Shown one piece after another: positions 27,304 through 36,231 of a DNA stretch of 64,000 bases (positions are counted from its first letter, which is position 1; each line of letters starts with the position of its first letter). The notes beneath the pieces are model-generated. The model did not search any database. It had not been told where the DNA came from and saw only the letters and a program-made list of their open reading frames with translations. Source of the stretch: JBCCTX01 sp965263105 (GTDB lineage: Bacteria > Bacteroidota > Bacteroidia > J057); NCBI GenBank assembly GCA_965263105.1, contig CBDHGL010000003.1, positions 1,178,001 through 1,242,000 of the forward strand, in the 5' to 3' direction. The position numbers and the translations under genes were made by a program.

Positions 27304-28269
27304 TTAGCCCTTTATCGAAAGGGATTTACTAGGATCTAGATCTTCGTGGCCATTCTTTTTCATTTCATCTCCCATCATACTTGCCGCAGAGAAAGATGCC
27401 ACCATCTGGTTCATCATATCACTGGCATTCGAAGGCGAGTTGGGCAATAGAATTAAGTTGGACCTAGACGTAGTTCCCATGGCTTGAAGCGTATCGTAGT
27501 GCTGTGTTACGACGATCAAGGCAGAAGCTTCTTGCGAATTAATTCCCACCTTGTTGAGGGCTTCAACAGAATCTTCCAAGCCTTTGGCGATCTCACGACG
27601 CTGGTCGGCAATACCCTGTCCTTGTAATTTCTTAGACTCTGCTTCAGCCTGTGCAATAGCTACGATTTTGATCCGGTCGGCTTCTGCTTCGTATTGAGCA
27701 GCTACTTTTTCCCGTTCGGCAGCATTGATGCGATTCATGGCGATCTTCACCTGCCCATCAGGATCGATATCGGTTACCAGTGCTTTGATAATACCATATC
27801 CGTATTCTTCCATCGCGTCAGCGAGTTCCGCCTTAATGGCAATAGCGATATCATCTTTGCGTTCAAAGACCTCGTCTAGTTTCATTTTGGGGACCTCTGC
27901 ACGCACCACGTCAAAAACGTAAGAAGTAATCTGGGCCGCAGAATTATCCAATTTATAAAAGGCTTCATATACCTTATCTTTTAAAATCAAGTACTGAACG
28001 GAAACCTTGAGATGTACGAATACATCATCCTTGGTTTTGGTCTCCACATTTACGTCCAGTTGCTGGACTTTGAGGTTGACACGACCCGCAACCTGATCAA
28101 TAAAAGGGATTTTTAAGTGAAATCCTGCCAGGGCTATGCGTTCAAATTTTCCTAGGCGCTGAACAACAGCTGCTGATTGCTGCTTCACAATAAACCAGCC
28201 ACTGCGGAACATCAATATCAAAAACATTGCCCCGATAAATGAGCCAATAATCATTATAGATTCATCCAT
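27304..28269 (-). CDS. SPFH/Band 7 (stomatin-like) membrane protein
   Basis: A 321-residue protein. A single N-terminal TM helix (about 5-26) is followed by the Band 7 domain (about 28-210; AAVVQRLGKFERIALAGFHLKIPFID) and a helical, Ala/Glu-rich flotillin-type region (about 185-250). The C-terminal tail has a short hydrophobic Met/Ala/Ser stretch. Such proteins form large rings on the inner membrane and often regulate proteases such as FtsH. No NfeD-type partner is adjacent. Confidence 0.9.
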   Translation of the reverse strand: MDESIMIIGSFIGAMFLILMFRSGWFIVKQQSAAVVQRLGKFERIALAGFHLKIPFIDQVAGRVNLKVQQLDVNVETKTKDDVFVHLKVSVQYLILKDKVYEAFYKLDNSAAQITSYVFDVVRAEVPKMKLDEVFERKDDIAIAIKAELADAMEEYGYGIIKALVTDIDPDGQVKIAMNRINAAEREKVAAQYEAEADRIKIVAIAQAEAESKKLQGQGIADQRREIAKGLEDSVEALNKVGINSQEASALIVVTQHYDTLQAMGTTSRSNLILLPNSPSNASDMMNQMVASFSAASMMGDEMKKNGHEDLDPSKSLSIKG

Positions 28270-28375
28270 ATTTGTGGTATTTAGAATTGTTTGATCTAAT
28301 ATATCTAAATATAAGGATAATGTCTAACCTCAAGGGTTGGAATATTCAGATCGAATTGGCCACAGATGAGGGGCT

Positions 28376-29734
28376 CTAGAAGGACAAACTTCTGGTAAAC
28401 GCTTCTAAACTTGGTACTTGGGGTACTGGCTTAAGCAAGCCATATTCTTCCATGTCCTTTGCAGCCTGGAGAATAGTAGCGAAGGGAAGCTGGGAATCTT
28501 GAGCGATTTGGATTAGATCTGTTTTACCATCGCTTTGACTCCAAACCCATAGAAGGGATTTTCTATAGCCGTCGTCCACGAGCTTTTTCCCATCTGCAGG
28601 GTCAAAAAATCCTTTTTTAGTCCACTGCGGTTCACAATAAGGGGATAGGTTTTCAAATACCTCATTGCCTTCTAGAATTTCCAGTCCTTCTAATACGAAT
28701 TGAAAAGAGTCCAGGAAATTCTGAGGAGCCTCAAGTTCAATGGAATGGGTATTACCCGCATTAATCGATGGAACTGGGTACCTGGATAGACTTCCCATAG
28801 GGAGGTTAAAGCCCGGTGAGCAAAAATTTCTATTATTCAATCCCACAGGAGAAAACTCTCTGATTTCGCCCTTTTTGAGACCGATGGTGGAAAGGTATTC
28901 AAAGGTACGGTCGATTTCTCCTATTTTTTGCCTGCTTTTTTGATAGGAAAAGGTGCCTTGGGCACCTAAGTTGGAGAGAACAAGGCCATGGCGTACCCGA
29001 TCTAGTTGATCTTGATTTAACGCCAACCAAGTAATAGGACCTATATGAGAGGGAATGAAAATAAAGCGATAACTGTACTTGCGAAGACTTTGTTGGTCCA
29101 AATACTTAGCAAGAAAGGTCGCTATTCCCAAGGAAGAGAAATGAGAATTTCTAACAAAGGGATATTCAAAAGGGGTGCAAATGAGTATCTCTTCCTGGCT
29201 TTCTCCGGGAATATAGTATTCTCCATAACACAAGTAGCCCGATGCAAATGAGCTTTCTATACACACTTCGTAAATATCCTCCTTTAATTGTTGGAGTATC
29301 CTGTGAGGGAGACAAAAGCCCCATTGATCTTTTGTATAAAAAGTTTTAGGAGAAATTAAGTCTGGCTGATTTACCTGGGAGAATAGATGAGGCATCAATT
29401 CATCCAAAGAAAAGAAGCCTTTTACGGATTGACTGTATCCAACCAGGCATTGGGGCTGTTGATCGATATTTAATAAGGTATTTCCTTGAGAATCCTTTAA
29501 ATAGGCATTTTGTACGCTCCATTTCTCAGGAACTACCCAATCAAATATTGCCGTTCCACAAGCCACTTCATGGATGAGAAGGGGGATATGTTGGTAGATC
29601 ATTTGCAGTAATTCAGCATCCTCAACTTCTGAATTTCCATTCATACGGGAATTCATTTCTTGTACAAAAGTCTGTATATCACCTCCCATGCGGGGGAAAG
29701 AGCCTGAGGCGGATTTTTGTGTGTTGTCAAACAT
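28376..29734 (-). CDS. DUF4910-type aminopeptidase-like protein with apparently lost metal site
   Basis: A 452-residue protein of the DUF4910/DUF2172 family (M28-like fold with inserted beta domain and C-terminal winged helix). Supporting motifs are FDWVVPEKWSVQNAYLKD (about 64-81), FCSPGFNLPMGSLSR (about 304-318) and a winged helix at about 390-440. Family members carry a metal site written roughly as HxCHPSxxNDN, ETIG, GSDERQ and YHTSxDN. Here the matching places read CTPFEYPFVRNSHF (186-199), SHIG, GLNNRN and INAGNTHS, so most ligands and the catalytic acid are gone. It is probably a pseudoenzyme or binding protein. Confidence 0.75.
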   Translation of the reverse strand: MFDNTQKSASGSFPRMGGDIQTFVQEMNSRMNGNSEVEDAELLQMIYQHIPLLIHEVACGTAIFDWVVPEKWSVQNAYLKDSQGNTLLNIDQQPQCLVGYSQSVKGFFSLDELMPHLFSQVNQPDLISPKTFYTKDQWGFCLPHRILQQLKEDIYEVCIESSFASGYLCYGEYYIPGESQEEILICTPFEYPFVRNSHFSSLGIATFLAKYLDQQSLRKYSYRFIFIPSHIGPITWLALNQDQLDRVRHGLVLSNLGAQGTFSYQKSRQKIGEIDRTFEYLSTIGLKKGEIREFSPVGLNNRNFCSPGFNLPMGSLSRYPVPSINAGNTHSIELEAPQNFLDSFQFVLEGLEILEGNEVFENLSPYCEPQWTKKGFFDPADGKKLVDDGYRKSLLWVWSQSDGKTDLIQIAQDSQLPFATILQAAKDMEEYGLLKPVPQVPSLEAFTRSLSF

Positions 29735-30059
29735 TATGACGAGTATTTACCAAAAATTGGGTAATTTGGATATTCGGCTGAGGATTTTACCCTTCGAACT
29801 TATTGAATCTAACCCTCTGAATGAGATTCCTAATTAAAAAATAAATGCCAGTCAGTTCAAATTACCCGAATTAACATTTTGTAAAATATTTATAAAATGT
29901 TTATTGATATGGGTAAAAATAGATGAAATGAGTATGACTTGAGGGGATTTGGCCTCAACCGAAGCTATTCCATGAGGATTGGTAGGATTGTCGGGTTTAT
30001 CAGTATCCGCAGCAGAATTGACTGCATTTTTTAATACCTTGCAAGTTTTTCACTTAGTA
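29735..30059. other. 325-bp divergent intergenic region
   Basis: AT-rich spacer between the divergent DUF4910 and phosphoesterase/Omp85 genes, so both promoters should lie here. An 8-bp inverted repeat (AACATTTT...AAAATGTT, near 29873-29901) is the only clear structure. I could not place a confident -33/-7 pair. Confidence 0.4.
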
Positions 30060-33000
30060 ATGAACACTATGAATTTCCGAATTGCATTCCTGGTTTTTAT
30101 TACCGCTGTTAATTGCCCACTTCAATTATCTGGACAAAAAATCTTTACCAAAAAAGTATTTAAGGACTGGCAAGACAAGTTTCCCAATGAGGAGAGTGAG
30201 ATTGCTTATACGGTATGGCTGGTTGGAGACCTCGGCGTAGAAACCGAAGTTCCTATCCCTGGAGGGTTAAAACTTCTTTTGGACCAAACTCAGAAGGCAA
30301 ATAAAAATTCTGCTGTTGTATTTTTGGGGAATCAGGTGAGTGCACAGCTTCCCATGGAGCAGGAGAAGGATTTGCTCCTTCAACGTCTAAAAGGATTTAA
30401 GGACTTTGAAGGAAAGGTGTATCTCATTTCAGGTAATAAGGAGTGGGAGATGAATGGGAAGGAAGGACTGGAAGATATTCAAAAGGCGGTGAAGGATCTG
30501 CTGGGTAAGAAAGGTAATTGGTTTCCGAAAGCGGGGTGTGGGAAGCCCAAAGTAGTGGAATTAAATGATTGGATTACGCTACTGTTACTGGATAGCCAAT
30601 GGTATTATAATCTGGAATACCCGATCACAAACCAAAAAGGCTGTCCGGTAGACGATAAGGTAGAGTTTCAAACGGAGTTGGAGAAAGTGTTAGATGAATA
30701 CGACAACACGGATTTGTTAATAGCCACACATCATCCTTATATGAGTGGGGGGCCATATGCGGGTTATTCATCTTGGAAAGACCATTTTCTGCCTCCTGTA
30801 GCAGGGAGTATAGTTGCGGGATTGAAGACCATCGGCCTTGATGAACAGTATAGGGTTCATCCCAAGCAACAGGAATATGCAGATCTCGTTTTGGCAAAGA
30901 CAGCCCAATTGGGCCACATTATTTTTGCTTCCAGTCATGACTTGGGGCTTCAGTATACAAAAGAGGTACCGGGTTTTACTATAACAGGCGTGGTAAAAAG
31001 CGACCGTCATTTTATTGTAAGTGGGGGATTGAGTAAGGGAGGGTATATTCGAAAACTCTCAGAGTCAGATTTTGGGTACCAGGGCCAGGGTTTTTCAAAG
31101 CTACTCTACTTGGATAATGGAGAAATTTGGATGGAAATGTGGGGAGTCGAAGGAGAAAATGGACGCTTGTTATTTAGGCAGCAGGTAAAAGAAAAGGATT
31201 TGTTGGTAAACAAAAATCCCCAAGCCCTGAGCAACTACCCGGATTCTATAACCTACGCTGCCGATAGCTTTTACGCAGCTGGTGAATCCCAGCGAAAATT
31301 TATGGGAACCATGTACCGGGATGCCTGGATAACGCCTGTCAAACTTCCCGTACTCGATCTGGCTACCAAATTGGGCGGCTTGACTCCCATAAAGAAGGGA
31401 GGAGGCATTCAATCCAAATCTCTTAGGATGGTGGACAAAAAGGGGCAGCAGTATGTAATCCGATCCGTGAAAAAGGATGTATCCCTCTTGATTCCCAAAG
31501 AAGCTAATCAGACCTTCCTCCAGGATTTGGTCCAGGATGCCTTATCCATGTCTCATCCCTATGGAGCTCGGGTGGTAGCCCCGCTAGCTGAGGCTGCAGG
31601 CGTATACCACACAGAGCCAGAATACTACTATGTCCCCAAACAGCCTGCCTTGGGGGACTTTAATACCTTGTTTGGAGATCAATTCTACCTCTTTGAGAAG
31701 CGTCCTGAAGAACCAGATGAAGGAAGCTCAGGAGAGAACTTTGGGAATGCAGAGAATATTACTTCCACCCCCAATATGCTAGATAAGATTTGGAGTGATC
31801 CAAAGGACCAGGTAGACCCTGAATCCTTTTTAAGAGCGCGCTTGTTTGACAACCTAATAGGGGACTGGGATAGGCATGAGGACCAGTGGCGTTGGGCAGA
31901 ATTTGACCAAGACACCGTAACTTTTTACAGACCCATACCCCGAGATAGAGACCAGGTTTTTCTGACAATTGATGGCTTTCTACCCTGGATTGTGAGCCGG
32001 GAATGGGGGGCTAGGATGTTCCAGAGTTATGGAGAGGACATACGAGATTTACAGGGACAAAACCTGAACGCCAGGTATATAGACCGCTTACTCCTTTCCG
32101 GACTTCCTCGAGAAACCTGGATACGTGTTGCCAAAGAACTCCAACAAAACCTCACCGATGAGGTCTTGGAAAAAGCCTTTGACCTGTGGCCTTCCGAGAT
32201 TTTTGACTTAAATGGGGAGGACATTATGCAAAAGTTCAAAGCGCGAAGAGCCCGATTTCCAGAAATTGCAGAGCGCTACTATAAGATTCTGGCCAAGGAA
32301 GTGAATATCGTCGGGACCCATGAAAAGGATAGATTTGTGGTGGAGCGCTTCAACAATAATCAGACTCGAATTCGGCTCTATTCCCGTGAAGACAAGGATG
32401 ATCCTGAGTTGCTAAAGTTGGATCGAACATTTTTGGGAGATGAAACGCGAGAGATAAGGTTATATGGCCTAAAAGGGAAGGATACCTTTGATATCAAGGG
32501 CATGGTATCCGATGGAATTTTGCTAAGAATCATAGGAGGGCCAGGTGAAGATGCTATCGAAGATCAATCTGTGGTGAGTGGAAAGAAAAAGACCTTTGTA
32601 TATGACTTGATCGAAGACACCCAACTCAATGCGGGTCCTTCTACCAAAGACAAACGAGAGAATTCCCTCGATGTCAACAACTACGTGTATAAGTCCTTCA
32701 AGCCTAATTCTTATTTACCCCTCATCTATCCGGGCTTTAACGTGGACGATGGTCTGACCTTGGGAGGAAGTATCCAATTCATTAACCATGGTTTCCGAAA
32801 AGATCCATTCAAATCTAAGCACGTCATTGGAGGGAACATTGCTTTTACCACAGGGTCTTTCCTCCTCAATTACACAGCAGATGTAACTGATATTTTGGGC
32901 AAATGGGATTTTCATTTCGATTCCCATGTTAGCGCCCCGCGCTTTGTAGTTAATTTCTTTGGGTTGGGAAATGAAACGCTATATACCGATGAATTTGACG

Positions 33001-33755
33001 ATGAATTTGACTTCAATCGAATTCGCATACGACAACTTCAGGTATATCCCGCCCTGAGGCGAACCTTCAATAAGGGGATTCACACGTTAACGATGGGGCC
33101 CATTTTCCAAAGTAGTAAGGTGGAAGAAACAGCCGACCGCTTTGTAAGCTCTGAGGCTTCGGGATTGGATTCGGAAGATTTTGAAAATAAAAACTATGGA
33201 GGAGTCCAGTTAGGCTATGAATTAGACGCTCGGGATAATACCATTGCTCCCAAGAGGGGCTATCATTTCTCCATCCAATCGGGAGTAAATGTGAATATGG
33301 GAGATTCTGACAAGAGCTTCACTAAGCTAAAAACAGAATTAGCTCTCTATCATCTTCTCAAGACTAAATTTCCCATTGTTATAGCCAGTAGGGTAGGATT
33401 TGACGGTAATTTTGGGGAGTACGAATTTTTTCAGGCAGCCACTTTGGGAAGAAACAATAACTTGAGAGGATTTAGAAGAGAACGCTTTTCTGGAGATCAG
33501 GCTTTTTACCACAATACCGAACTCCGCCTTCCCTTCGCTCGTACCAAGAATTATTTTCTCCCCATTCAGTTTGGCTTGATGGGCTTCTTCGATTATGGAA
33601 GGGTATGGTTGGACGGGGAAGACTCGGATAGATGGCACCAGGGATATGGAGGAGGAATTATTCTGAGTCCCTTTTCTTCAGGGGTATTCACTCTCACTTA
33701 CGAAAAATCTGAGGAATTCGATATTATCGGATTCAGGTTGGGATTTTTATTCTAA
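30060..33755 (+). CDS. Fusion: degenerate metallophosphoesterase, kinase-like middle, Omp85/BamA-type barrel
   Basis: 1231 residues from ATG 30060 (30069 also possible); the signal peptide begins here (MNFRIAFLVFITAVNC). Residues 45-370 have the layout of a calcineurin-like phosphoesterase (VGDLG 54, FLGNQV 87, SGNKEW 123, ATHHPY 221, SSHDLGLQY 290). Compared with the usual GDN, GNHDW and GHEH motifs, several metal ligands are replaced. Residues 400-850 form a second module with LFDNLIGDWDRHEDQW (about 595-610) and PRDRDQVF (about 628), resembling catalytic and metal loops of FAM20/HipA-type kinases. Residues 890-1231 are an Omp85-type barrel with the signature LRGFRRERFSGD. An outer-membrane protein displaying periplasmic modules is expected. 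Confidence 0.8.
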   Translation: MNTMNFRIAFLVFITAVNCPLQLSGQKIFTKKVFKDWQDKFPNEESEIAYTVWLVGDLGVETEVPIPGGLKLLLDQTQKANKNSAVVFLGNQVSAQLPMEQEKDLLLQRLKGFKDFEGKVYLISGNKEWEMNGKEGLEDIQKAVKDLLGKKGNWFPKAGCGKPKVVELNDWITLLLLDSQWYYNLEYPITNQKGCPVDDKVEFQTELEKVLDEYDNTDLLIATHHPYMSGGPYAGYSSWKDHFLPPVAGSIVAGLKTIGLDEQYRVHPKQQEYADLVLAKTAQLGHIIFASSHDLGLQYTKEVPGFTITGVVKSDRHFIVSGGLSKGGYIRKLSESDFGYQGQGFSKLLYLDNGEIWMEMWGVEGENGRLLFRQQVKEKDLLVNKNPQALSNYPDSITYAADSFYAAGESQRKFMGTMYRDAWITPVKLPVLDLATKLGGLTPIKKGGGIQSKSLRMVDKKGQQYVIRSVKKDVSLLIPKEANQTFLQDLVQDALSMSHPYGARVVAPLAEAAGVYHTEPEYYYVPKQPALGDFNTLFGDQFYLFEKRPEEPDEGSSGENFGNAENITSTPNMLDKIWSDPKDQVDPESFLRARLFDNLIGDWDRHEDQWRWAEFDQDTVTFYRPIPRDRDQVFLTIDGFLPWIVSREWGARMFQSYGEDIRDLQGQNLNARYIDRLLLSGLPRETWIRVAKELQQNLTDEVLEKAFDLWPSEIFDLNGEDIMQKFKARRARFPEIAERYYKILAKEVNIVGTHEKDRFVVERFNNNQTRIRLYSREDKDDPELLKLDRTFLGDETREIRLYGLKGKDTFDIKGMVSDGILLRIIGGPGEDAIEDQSVVSGKKKTFVYDLIEDTQLNAGPSTKDKRENSLDVNNYVYKSFKPNSYLPLIYPGFNVDDGLTLGGSIQFINHGFRKDPFKSKHVIGGNIAFTTGSFLLNYTADVTDILGKWDFHFDSHVSAPRFVVNFFGLGNETLYTDEFDDEFDFNRIRIRQLQVYPALRRTFNKGIHTLTMGPIFQSSKVEETADRFVSSEASGLDSEDFENKNYGGVQLGYELDARDNTIAPKRGYHFSIQSGVNVNMGDSDKSFTKLKTELALYHLLKTKFPIVIASRVGFDGNFGEYEFFQAATLGRNNNLRGFRRERFSGDQAFYHNTELRLPFARTKNYFLPIQFGLMGFFDYGRVWLDGEDSDRWHQGYGGGIILSPFSSGVFTLTYEKSEEFDIIGFRLGFLF

Positions 33756-33935
33756 ACGGACTGGAGTTCTAGGCTTATTCCTACACTTCTGGAGAGATTC
33801 TAACTTCAGTCCACTCTGTGGAATAATCGAATCGGAACAATTTTTGAAGTAGAATTTTATGTGGACATATTTATTATGCTCACATACAAATTTTGCGATG
33901 CAGTCAATTGTTTCTGATTTCTAACTAACCAAGCC

Positions 33936-34394
33936 GTGTCCGTTTCAAAGGTATGTCTGGTTTGCTCTTCTCGAGGTCACCTCTTTTCCATGCACTTGTT
34001 GAAAGAGGTTTGGGAGCCTTACCCACGGATTTGGGTAACGCCGGAAAGTGAAGATGCTAAGCATTTCTTGGCTGGAGAATATATTTATAATCCCTTTCAC
34101 CCAACTGACCGGAATATAAGGAACATGTTTCTCAATTTTTTTATGGCCCTGCGCGTGCTTTGGAAGGAAAAGCCTAGCATCCTTATATCTACTGGTGCAG
34201 GCGTAGGTGTCCCCTTTATTTATGCGGCTAAATTATTGGGCATACCTACCGTATTTATTGAGGCTTGGACCCGCGTAGAGTCTCTCTCTATGACAGGGCG
34301 TCTAGTGTATCCGGTGGTAGACTATCTATACGTGCAATATCCCGAACTCGCAGAAAAGTATAAAAAAGCTCTATATAAAGGACAATACGTATGA
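33936..34394 (+). CDS. Alg14/PssD-like glycosyltransferase subunit
   Basis: A 152-residue protein matching the Alg14/PssD family, the membrane-anchoring half of a two-part GT28-type transferase. Typical pieces are VCSSRGHLFSMHLL (9-22), PSILISTGAGVGVPF (about 82-96) and the C-terminal VVDYLYVQYPELAEKY. The start is a GTG (33936); no usable ATG lies upstream. Its stop overlaps the next gene's start (ATGA), so the two halves are translationally coupled. It is the first gene of the polysaccharide cluster. Confidence 0.9.
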   Translation: MSVSKVCLVCSSRGHLFSMHLLKEVWEPYPRIWVTPESEDAKHFLAGEYIYNPFHPTDRNIRNMFLNFFMALRVLWKEKPSILISTGAGVGVPFIYAAKLLGIPTVFIEAWTRVESLSMTGRLVYPVVDYLYVQYPELAEKYKKALYKGQYV

Positions 34395-34939
34395 TTTACA
34401 CGGTTGCAGGTACAATTCGTTTTCCTTTCTCTCGTCTTCTACTCACCATCAATCACCAGAAAGAAATGGGGGAGATTGAGGAAGAAATATACATGCAATA
34501 CGGCAGCTTCAGGCCCCCCTTCAAACTCAATCATATTGAATACAAACGGCCCATTTTTTCTTATGAAGAACACCTCAAGTGGATCGAAGAATCCCAGATC
34601 GTTATCAGCGAAGCAGGGGAGGATATTGTCCTATTATGCCTCATGATGAGGAAGATTCCCATAGTCGTGCCCCGGAGGCAAATTTATGGAGAGCAGGTAG
34701 ATGATCACCAAGTAGAGTTCGCCCGAAAGCTAGAGGAAGGAAAAAAAGTCATCGTAGTGCATGATGAAGAGCAGTTGTCTATGGCAATTAGGGAATATGA
34801 AGAACGCGCAGAAACCTGCTTGCCCAGTTCAGAGGGCTTATTGGCTGCCTCTCAAAGCACAAAACTTCATGATGAATTAAAGGGTATATTGGGGGAGAAA
34901 GCAAGTAAAAGCCTGATTTCTATAGATTTAGCCAGTTGA
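34391..34939 (+). CDS. Alg13/PssE-like glycosyltransferase catalytic subunit
   Basis: A 182-residue protein resembling the C-terminal (nucleotide-sugar-binding) half of MurG-type GT28 enzymes. Family-like parts are the N-terminal VAGTIRFPFSRLL, the SEAGEDIVLLCLMMRKIPIVVPR motif (about 77-98, split here by few differences from the SHAGxGS consensus) and HQVEFARKL. With the overlapping Alg14-like gene it should add the second sugar to a lipid-linked carrier in exopolysaccharide synthesis. Confidence 0.87.
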   Translation: MIYTVAGTIRFPFSRLLLTINHQKEMGEIEEEIYMQYGSFRPPFKLNHIEYKRPIFSYEEHLKWIEESQIVISEAGEDIVLLCLMMRKIPIVVPRRQIYGEQVDDHQVEFARKLEEGKKVIVVHDEEQLSMAIREYEERAETCLPSSEGLLAASQSTKLHDELKGILGEKASKSLISIDLAS

Positions 34940-35246
34940 TTTCCGGTAAGAATCGAAATTATCTTCCATTCATCCTCCATATTTAACCATTCAGCACGCC
35001 CTATTTGCTCAAAAAAATCAAAATTTCCAGATTTACTAGGGTTTTTACCATCGGGGAATTAACACGTAAAATACCTTTTTAAAAGCTGCAAATTACCTCT
35101 GTCTAAAGCGGGGGAAAACTTATTTCTCTTTGTTGAAATTGCTGGAATAGGTGTAGTTATTGCTATAGATATATGGAAGGAATCGAATATTCTTTTCTGA
35201 GGTTTTACTTAGGGATTTACTCGGGAAAATAAGGGTAGAGGAATTG
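34940..35246. other. 307-bp intergenic region, no gene seen
   Basis: AT-rich spacer between the Alg13-like and GT2-like genes. I see no ORF with coding character, no strong hairpin and no convincing promoter pair; a new promoter for the downstream genes is plausible. Confidence 0.35.
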
Positions 35247-36227
35247 ATGGAACGCAGCTTGTCTAAAAAAGGAACTATGGATGCTAAGCCACAGGGACAT
35301 TTGGAGCCACCCATGGAAACCCCCATACTGTTGATTATTTTCAACCGCCCTGAGAATATCCAACAAGTAATGGATACCATCCGTTCTTTTCGACCCAAGA
35401 AAATGTATATAGCTGCCGATGGCCCCAGACACGGCAATGCAGAAGATCCTCAAAAATGTGAAACTACCCGAAAACTTACCTTAGAAAACATTGATTGGGA
35501 CTGCGAAGTCAAAACTCGTTTCCAGGACCAAAACATTGGCTGCGGCTTGAATCCCTCCCAGGCCATTTCCTGGATGCTAGAAGAAGAGCCCTACGGGATC
35601 ATTTTGGAAGATGATTGCATCCCCAACCACAGCTTTTTCCGCTTTTGTGACCATTTCCTCAAAAAATTTGAGCAGGATGAACGCGTATGGATGGTCAGTG
35701 GTACAAACCTCGTCCATGAATGGAAGCCCCAGCAATGGGATTATTTTTACTCTCAGATTGGCTCTACCTGGGGCTGGGCCACTTGGAAGCGGGCCTGGAA
35801 ACACTATGATTACCATATGACAGAGTGGGCCAAGCCGGAAGTCAAAGAACTTTTCAAGAATATGTTGGAACCTCTGGTATACAAGGTATTGTCGATGGAG
35901 TTTCAATATACCTACGAGGGTTATTACAAGGGCTCAGTCTGGGATTTCCAGTGGAGTTTCCAGCGAATGATCAACAATGGACTCACGGTTATGCCCGCGC
36001 GAAACCTCATATCCAATGTAGGTTTTGGAGAAGAAGCGACACATACCAAGGGAGAGGGGAAATTGGCCCGGATCCCAAGAGGGGAGCTGGAATTTCCTTT
36101 GCGAGAAAACAATGTGTTCTTACCGGATTTTGAGTTTGATAAAATGATGTCTTTCGCCGAGGACCAGCGCCTTTGGAACCGCGCCGCCCGGAAGATAAAC
36201 TCCCTGGTTCAGAAGGTATTCAACTAA
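35247..36227 (+). CDS. GT2-fold nucleotide-diphospho-sugar transferase
   Basis: A 326-residue transferase. ETPILLIIFNRPENIQQV opens a GT-A fold. The DxD-like acidic motif is in GIILEDDCIPNHSF (about 112-125), and the acceptor region includes GSTWGWATWKRAWKHYD (about 171-187). Proteins of this type occur in capsule and O-antigen clusters. Starts are possible at 35247, 35277 and 35313; the fold itself begins at METPILL (35313). The O-antigen ligase gene starts 4 bp after its stop. Confidence 0.85.
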   Translation: MERSLSKKGTMDAKPQGHLEPPMETPILLIIFNRPENIQQVMDTIRSFRPKKMYIAADGPRHGNAEDPQKCETTRKLTLENIDWDCEVKTRFQDQNIGCGLNPSQAISWMLEEEPYGIILEDDCIPNHSFFRFCDHFLKKFEQDERVWMVSGTNLVHEWKPQQWDYFYSQIGSTWGWATWKRAWKHYDYHMTEWAKPEVKELFKNMLEPLVYKVLSMEFQYTYEGYYKGSVWDFQWSFQRMINNGLTVMPARNLISNVGFGEEATHTKGEGKLARIPRGELEFPLRENNVFLPDFEFDKMMSFAEDQRLWNRAARKINSLVQKVFN

Positions 36228-36231
36228 TCGT

